DNA of 64,000 nucleotides from Lacipirellula parvula (lineage in GTDB: Bacteria > Planctomycetota > Planctomycetia > Pirellulales > Lacipirellulaceae): positions 5,562,501 to 5,626,500 of the forward strand of contig NZ_AP021861.1 of the NCBI RefSeq assembly GCF_009177095.1, in the 5' to 3' direction. Shown one piece after another: positions 62,032 to 64,000 of this stretch. The first letter of the stretch is position 1; the number at the start of each line of letters is the position of its first letter. The notes beneath the pieces are model-generated. The model was not told the DNA's origin and ran no database searches. It saw only the letters and a program-made list of their open reading frames with translations. The translations under genes and the position numbers were made by a program.

Positions 62032-62360
62032 TTCGCATGGTTAAGAAGACGACGAACGCCCTCGACATCATCGCTCGCGAAACCGGCGTCAATCCCCGCA
62101 CCGATTCGCAGGTGCAAGGCTACCGGCAGTCGTTCGAAATCGCCCAGATGATTTACGACGCTCGCCAAGCCGCGGGACTCACGCAAAAGCAACTCGCCGA
62201 GTTGATCGGCACGCAGCAGCCCGTCATCTCGCAGCTCGAAAACGCCGACTACGAGGGGCATTCGCTCACGATGCTGGAACGAATCGCCGAAGCACTCAAG
62301 ATGCGAGTCGAACTCCGGCTGGTCCCCACGGAAGCGTCTGCAGTTGCCAAGGCCCCGTAG
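62028..62360 (+). CDS. higA: HigA-type XRE-family antitoxin
   Basis: 110 residues. Helix-turn-helix of the Cro/C1 type: IYDARQAAGLTQKQLAELIGTQQPVISQLENADYEGHSLTMLERIAEAL (about 46-95). It binds the palindrome at 61612-61637 and the HigB toxin. The start codon overlaps the HigB stop by 4 nt (start is GTG at 62028; ATG at 62037 is possible). Confidence 0.93.
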   Translation: MIRMVKKTTNALDIIARETGVNPRTDSQVQGYRQSFEIAQMIYDARQAAGLTQKQLAELIGTQQPVISQLENADYEGHSLTMLERIAEALKMRVELRLVPTEASAVAKAP

Positions 62361-62397
62361 TGCACGACGGCATGATGAAGACGCCGCAGATTAGCGG

Positions 62398-63147
62398 CTA
62401 CCAGTTCATCAGCCGCGCGACCTCGGCCTGCCATGCTTTGTACGCTCCCTCGTTGAGGTGCAGGCCGTCGCCGGTGTAGTCGGCGTTTAGTTCGCCTTTG
62501 TCGTCGACCATGAGGGCATGGACGTCGACGTAGTCGTAGCCGAACTCTTCCGCCAGCTTCTTCAGCCGGTTGTTGAAATCGAGCACGTTGGCGTTGTGCT
62601 TCGCGTAGCGGTCGCGCGTCGGCAGCAGCGATTGCACGTGGACGCGCACCTGCGGCGTCTTTGTTTTGATTTGCTGCAAGATGTCGCGGTAGCCCTGCTC
62701 CATCACCTCAGGCGTGTGGCCAGAGCCAAGGTCGTTGATGCCGATCATTAGAAAGACGTCGGTCGCGGCGCAGTTGAAAACCGATTCGTCGAGCCGCTTC
62801 AGCACGCCGCGATTGTCGTCGGCCGGCAGGTCGTTGCCGATCATGTCGGCGCTGATGCCGCGGTTCAACACCCGACGGCCAGGAAAGTACTTTGCAGCTT
62901 CAAATCCTTCGGTAATGCTGTCGCCCAGCAACACGACGAACTGCAACTGCTCGTTCTGCTGCCTGAAGGCGGTGACGCGGTTGTTCCAGTGGAGCTTGAA
63001 GATCGCCGCCATGTCGACCGGCGGCGCCGGCTTCGCTTCGGCGGGTTTTGGTTTCTCCGCAGTTGCTGTTTGCGCGTAGGCGACGTCGCCAGTCGAGGCA
63101 AATAACACAATCGCGCAAGAAACGATGGCGAAGCGAAGCGATGGCAT
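62398..63147 (-). CDS. Secreted SGNH/GDSL esterase
   Basis: 249 residues. Signal peptide to about GDVAYAQ, then a Pro/Ala/Lys linker. Block I VVLLGDSITEGF (Ser), block II RGISADMIGND (Gly), block III MIGINDLG (Asn) and block V DGLHLNEGAYKAW (Asp and His). SGNH esterases of this subgroup act on carbohydrate acetyl groups or lipids. ATG at 63147. It is convergent with the HigA gene. Confidence 0.92.
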   Translation of the reverse strand: MPSLRFAIVSCAIVLFASTGDVAYAQTATAEKPKPAEAKPAPPVDMAAIFKLHWNNRVTAFRQQNEQLQFVVLLGDSITEGFEAAKYFPGRRVLNRGISADMIGNDLPADDNRGVLKRLDESVFNCAATDVFLMIGINDLGSGHTPEVMEQGYRDILQQIKTKTPQVRVHVQSLLPTRDRYAKHNANVLDFNNRLKKLAEEFGYDYVDVHALMVDDKGELNADYTGDGLHLNEGAYKAWQAEVARLMNW

Positions 63148-63392
63148 ATGAAGGTCTCGGCGGTGCAGGATCGCGTGGAACTGCCGGATGCGGCAGAGTC
63201 GCCCATTAGAACGCGCGTTCCCCTCGGCCCGCTAGCATGTTCCGCCGGCCCCGTTGTGGTCCGTTTATACCGGTTCTGCCGGATATTCCCTCAACCGTCG
63301 CCGCTTGGCGTGCCGATTCTCCCCATAACGCTTTTACGCGCTGGAGTCCGCCTGCACGGGCTCGCGCCGCCATAAGCGAAGGGGGGATTTTC

Positions 63393-63719
63393 ATGCTTCG
63401 CAAGATTCTTTTCGCCGCATGCGTCGGCGTCGGGTGCGCTACGTTCTGCGCTGCCGACAACGCTCAGGCCCAGCAGGCCTATGGTCAGAATTGGGGCGGT
63501 ACCTACACGACCCAAGACTGGAACCGCTTCTACCACTATCCCTACGTCTACTATCCCCAGAACTTCTGGGGTAGCGAGTACTACCGCAGCGCCGACAGCC
63601 TGTACTACCGCTATCCGCCCGAAATGCGGATCCCGGTCTACAACCGCAAGTGGCACAACTACTATCCGAACCGCACCAAGTATCACAGCGGTCATCACTT
63701 CGTGCTCGACGTGTTTTAA
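63393..63719 (+). CDS. Small secreted Tyr-rich protein
   Basis: 108 residues. Signal peptide MLRKILFAACVGVGCATFCA. The mature part is extremely rich in Tyr, Asn and Trp: YTTQDWNRFYHYPYVYYPQNF, YYRSADSLYYRYPPEMRIPVYNRKWHNYYPN. It has no recognised domain; such small exported proteins are common in Pirellulales. AAGGGGGG lies 6-7 nt before the ATG. Probably a cell-envelope or matrix protein; that is inference. Confidence 0.72.
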   Translation: MLRKILFAACVGVGCATFCAADNAQAQQAYGQNWGGTYTTQDWNRFYHYPYVYYPQNFWGSEYYRSADSLYYRYPPEMRIPVYNRKWHNYYPNRTKYHSGHHFVLDVF

Positions 63720-63768
63720 GTCGACCACGATCGGATAGCGATGCGAGGTCTTGCTTAGAGAATCGCTT

Positions 63769-63859
63769 GTGGGAGGCGTCTCCGACGCCGATGCCGGTCA
63801 CCACTGCAAGCGATTGTGGTAGCTCAACGCTGCTTCGGGGTCGGAGACCCCTCCCACAG
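63769..63859. repeat. GTGGGAGGCGTC-type inverted repeat element
   Basis: 91-bp copy of the element at 56135-56226, with shared arms and shared internal GCGATTGTGG-like core. It lies after the small Tyr-rich protein gene. Confidence 0.78.
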
Positions 63860-63896
63860 ATTGTTTGGGCAAAGACCACGATGCGAACGATCAACG

Positions 63897-63926
63897 TTAG
63901 CCTCCGGCAAGCTTGCCGGAGGCTAA
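63897..63926. terminator. 30-bp palindrome, likely terminator
   Basis: TTAGCCTCCGGCAAG joined to its exact reverse complement; TTTT follows on the plus strand. It could end transcription from both sides. Confidence 0.7.
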
Positions 63927-63965
63927 TTTTGTGCGCTGCGTATCAATCGCGTCCGCGTGCATGTA

Positions 63966-64000
63966 CTACATGCCGCAGGCGATGCGGTAGTAGATCTCGA
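63966..64000 (-). CDS. Possible C-terminal fragment of a minus-strand gene
   Basis: On the minus strand the last bases of the window read in one frame as EIYYRIACGM followed by TAG. A palindromic terminator lies 40 bases beyond. Only about 11 codons are visible, so this is tentative. Confidence 0.3.
   Translation of the reverse strand, partial: EIYYRIACGM

Overview
The window looks like chromosome from a high-GC planctomycete of the Pirellulales type. Pointers are a prepilin-like DUF1559 protein with a GFTLVELLVVIAIIG leader next to a small lipoprotein, a PEP-CTERM protein, a Tat-exported Gfo/Idh/MocA oxidoreductase beside SUMF1-type and CE15-type secreted proteins, a ThiD2-ThiE fusion, many lineage-restricted hypotheticals and short, mostly single-gene transcription units. 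I see no rRNA, tRNA, phage, IS transposase or CRISPR array. Identification rests on reading the translations; no database search was run.

Layout. 1-5.9 kb: edge of a secreted protein gene, two membrane proteins, then an unusual pair in which an intact PilT-like ATPase is translationally coupled to a membrane-anchored GspE/PilB-like protein that has lost its ATPase motifs; then hisF. 6-13.8 kb: a ParDE-like toxin-antitoxin pair, a lipoprotein, a zinc metallopeptidase, HD, GNAT, YggL-like and cupin proteins, and thiS/thiG. 13.8-24.6 kb: DinG-family helicase, PhoD-like phosphatase, an APC permease with a large helical insertion, a site-2-protease-like membrane protein and proB. 24.6-33.2 kb: DUF1559/lipoprotein pair, YdcF-like protein and a run of exported enzymes. 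33.3-37.2 kb: two trypsin-fold proteins (one degenerate, with its PDZ domain moved inside the protease domain), lexA, and a VapBC pair. 37.4-45.5 kb: PEP-CTERM protein, NtrC-type two-component system, LptF/G permease, PP2C phosphatase. 45.8-52.5 kb: PEGA lipoprotein, the MlaE-F-D lipid transport set, and an ECF sigma/anti-sigma/secretin-N-domain cluster. 52.6-64 kb: clpC, thiD2-thiE, manC, ruvX, an epimerase, a metallo-beta-lactamase-fold protein, a HigBA pair, an SGNH esterase and a small secreted Tyr-rich protein.

Two themes cut across the genes. First, the spacers carry many families of palindromic or inverted-repeat elements (about 25-170 bp). Some act as hairpin terminators, some supply stop codons (proB, thiE), and two families sit inside reading frames (thiE and the anti-sigma factor) without breaking them. 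Second, three toxin-antitoxin operons each have a perfect palindrome over the likely -10 box. In two of them (ParDE-like and VapBC) the box lies exactly six bases before the ATG, which predicts leaderless mRNAs.

The strongest candidates for something undescribed are the PilT/pseudo-GspE pair, the gene-embedded palindromic elements, and the degenerate HtrA paralogue with a nested PDZ domain.
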